Shown piece by piece: positions 61,796 through 64,000 of a stretch of 64,000 nt of DNA. The translations under genes and the position numbers were made by a program. Under the pieces are notes generated by a model. That model was given only the letters and a program-made list of their open reading frames with translations, was not told where the DNA came from and made no database searches. Within the stretch, counting starts at the first letter, position 1; each line of letters opens with the position of its first letter. The DNA comes from Siphonodentalium dalli. Taxonomy: Eukaryota > Mollusca > Scaphopoda > Gadilida > Siphonodentaliidae. Where the stretch lies: the NCBI GenBank assembly GCA_032622095.1, contig CP136069.1:200109239-200173238 (forward strand). Reading direction: 5' to 3'.

Positions 61796-61920
61796 TTAAT
61801 GGTCCGAGTGCATTGCCTGTGGTTTTTACCCTTAGATAGCAAGTTTTGGCTCAATCGATCGAGCTGTTTTCGAGTCTAAAAAGGACACACACATACGGAA
61901 GTATCAAAATATATAGTAGA

Positions 61921-62544
61921 CTAGCCGATGAGCCCGGCGTTGTCCGGGCTATTCAAAAACCAAATTTCAAGTCGATAGCTCCACCCGTTTCCGAGATCTG
62001 GTCTGCGCATGCGTGAAGCTTGCGTCGCACGGGCTCGGCGACCCGATAAAATTCGTATCCGGGGCAAGATACATTCACATACCAAATTTCAAGTCGATAG
62101 CTCCACCCGTTTCCGAGATCTCGTCTGCGCATGCGCGAAGCTTGCGTCGCGCGGGCTCGGCGACCCGATAAAATTCGTATCCGGGGCAAGATACATTCAC
62201 ATAGCAAATTTCAAGTCGATAGCTCCACCCGTTTCCGAGATCTGGTCTGCGCATGCGCGAAACTTGCGTCGCACGGGCTCGGCGACCCGATAAAATTCGT
62301 ATCCTGGGCAAGATACATTCAAATAGCAAATTTCAAGTCGATAGCTCCACCCGTTTCCGAGATCTCGTCTGCGCATGCGCGAAGCGGGCGCCGCACGGGC
62401 TCGCCAATACGACAACGACAACCGCCTGGTCAAATTACACACACGTACCAAGTTTCGTCCCGATCGATCGAGAATCGTAGATTTGTATAAATGACAGACA
62501 GACAGACATACAGACATACAGAGGTCTTCAAAATATATATGAGA
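61921..62544 (-). mobile_element. Helitron, minus strand, tandem unit 1
   Basis: Read on the minus strand: 5' TCTCATATATATTTTGAAG, a (TGTC)n tract, about four copies of a 122-bp repeat, then hairpin AGCCCGG-ACAACG-CCGGGCT and, ten nt later, CTAG. It is followed by T (61920 complement). The 122-bp unit is GC-rich (contains TCTGCGCATGCG, CACGGGCTCGGCGACC). The architecture matches the 42135 family, but the body is unrelated. No coding frame. Confidence 0.88.
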
Positions 62545-63136
62545 CTAGTCGATGAGCCCGACGTTGTCCGGGCTATTCAAAAACCAAATTTCAAGTCGAT
62601 AGTTCTACCCAGCCCGACGTTGTCCGGTCTATTCAAAAACCATATTTCAAGTCGATAGCTCTACCCGTTTCCGAGATCTGGTCCGCGCATGCGTGAAGCT
62701 GGCGTCGCACGGGCTCGGCGACCCGATAAAATTCGTATCCGGGCAAGATACATTCACATACCAAATTTCAAGTCGATAGCTCCACCCGTTTCCGAGATCT
62801 CGTCTGCGCATGCGCGAAACTGGCGTCGCACGGGCTCGGCGACCCGATAAAATTCGTATCCGGGGCAAGATACATTCACATACCAAATTTCAAGTCGATA
62901 GCTCCACCCGTTTCCGAGATCTGGTCTGCGCATGCGCGAAGCTTGCGTCGCACGGGCTCGGCGACCCGATAAAAGTCGTATCCGGGGCAAGATACATTCA
63001 CATAGCAATTTTCAAGTCGATAGCTCCACCAGTTTCCGAGATCTCGTCTGCGCATGCGGTCGAGAATCGTAGATTTGTATAAATGACAGACATACAGACA
63101 GACAGACAAACAGAGGTCTTCAAAATATATATGAGA
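62545..63136 (-). mobile_element. Helitron, minus strand, tandem unit 2
   Basis: Same family as 61921-62544 and directly abutting it. On the minus strand its CTAG end (62545-62548) is followed immediately by the TC start of unit 1. Its own 5' TC (63135-63136) is preceded by A. Near the 3' end a second, partial hairpin region (62612-62640) repeats CCGACGTTGTCCGG. Contains about four 122-bp repeats. Confidence 0.87.
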
Positions 63137-63409
63137 TTACTCACCATTTTTGGTTAGTAGTAGGCCTACATTATTTGCTTTAGGCTACGCGTAAAAGTCT
63201 GCATTATATAATGCAGAAAAGTGTGCAGTACACACTACTTTGCATTACTTGAGAAAATGTAATGCATTGCAATGCATTGCTATTATACTTTACTATTCCC
63301 CAAACCCTACGAACAAACACATACTCCTCCTTTCTCTCTGGTTGATGTTTTATTCATGTTAATCACTCAATTCGGCTCCATGGCACGTGTAACAACTGCA
63401 TTATTGTTT

Positions 63410-63571
63410 GGTCGTGAACCCTTCAGCATCCAAGAGAACCCTAGTTACACACCGACGAACCCTATCGATTACAGAGAACCTTTTCTGACACCGAGGAACA
63501 TATGGGTTCTTACAGAGAACCCTTGAGTTCTTCAAAGAACCCCGGAGAACCCTTATTTCTGAGAGTGTACG
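63410..63571. repeat. Right arm of the GGTTCT/AGAACC element
   Basis: Dense AGAACC/GGTTCT words (for example GAGTTCTTCAAAGAACCC) ending in GAACCCTTATTTCTGAGAG and TGTAC. This is the inverted counterpart of the TACACTCTTAGAA tip at 61015. The tandem Helitrons lie between the arms. Confidence 0.6.
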
Positions 63572-64000
63572 TTAATTATATTACACACTTTAACGATGAT
63601 ATACCCGATAAATTTATGCCGGCATATTTATCATGTTTACGATTATATAGTAGCCCCTATTTCTCAACCCATGATATATTATCGAGCACCGTAATCCAAA
63701 CAATGTCACTCGAGCGATTTCGCAATTAGACAATGAACTCATTTTACTTTTACACGGTAATTTGATTCTTTATATTTCGGCACGGTTGGGGGTATGATTA
63801 AGCAATTGTCGATGGCAATTGGCATTAAACTCTTTTAATTTGTTCGCTGGTGGATACTTGTATATATGTATATGTGTAATAATGATGTTACTGTACGTTT
63901 TGTCCTTGTACAATATCACACTGGCTAGAATAAACAATCAATGGATCAATCAATAAATCAACAAAAGTCCAAACCCCATAAATCCCTTCTTTGGTACTGA
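63572..64000. other. No gene recognised
   Basis: AT-rich tail of the window. An AATAAA occurs near 63931, but no convincing coding frame leads to it. Confidence 0.4.

Noticed and set aside
62009-63082. Overlapping Arg-rich frames on both strands
   Set aside because: Products of the 122-bp Helitron repeats. The same peptide appears once per repeat on each strand.
63925-63935. Polyadenylation site of a gene ending at the window edge
   Set aside because: An AATAAA alone in AT-rich DNA is expected by chance, and no coding frame leads to it.

Overview
This window reads as repeat-rich, AT-biased nuclear DNA from a eukaryote. The mobile-element mix (Helitrons, piggyBac-like and TA-target MITEs, a LINE C-terminus with a CCHC knuckle, a probable tyrosine-recombinase-type retroelement) suggests an animal, most likely a marine invertebrate; I cannot name the species. 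No intact, confidently identifiable protein gene is present. The longest open frames are by-products of a 30-bp satellite whose period is a multiple of three.

Layout: 1-2826 is mostly unrecognised DNA with a 26-bp minisatellite, half of a TTAA-target MITE and a possibly decayed coding stretch. 2827-5383 is an old Helitron. 5691-24373 is a giant 30-bp satellite (about 595 monomers by length) with higher-order structure. It is interrupted by one 824-bp island (18937-19760) that has its own terminal inverted repeats and a perfect 9-bp target duplication, so it is a transposon inserted into the satellite. 24568-37093 is a head-to-tail duplication of a 6.26-kb block whose copies differ visibly only by one G in a poly-G run. 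Each copy carries MITEs, a piggyBac-like element with a double palindrome inside, and one end of a 40-bp satellite. 37094-42134 holds the rest of that satellite, a 32-bp minisatellite, two more MITEs and a TTAA MITE.

42135-59307 is a stack of nested insertions. A large element with inverted arms of roughly 1.4 kb (45517-59307) is split in its left arm by an 8.35-kb element (45698-54044). That element has the order A1-internal-B1-A2-B2 and no target duplication, the split-direct-repeat layout of Ngaro/PAT-type YR retroelements. Its B1 repeat is in turn interrupted by a 2.83-kb Helitron (50395-53224), and the empty site is preserved in B2 650 bp away. A near-identical Helitron sits at 42135-44959. 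59308-64000 contains a TTAA MITE, a frameshifted LINE 3' end, arms of a GGTTCT/AGAACC-palindrome element, and two Helitrons in perfect head-to-tail tandem on the minus strand.

The window is therefore best read as a dated record of transposition and tandem amplification. The points most worth following up are the split-direct-repeat element with its self-documenting Helitron insertion, the transposon inside the satellite with a possible Cys-pair exon, the in-frame satellite, and the near-perfect 6.26-kb duplication.
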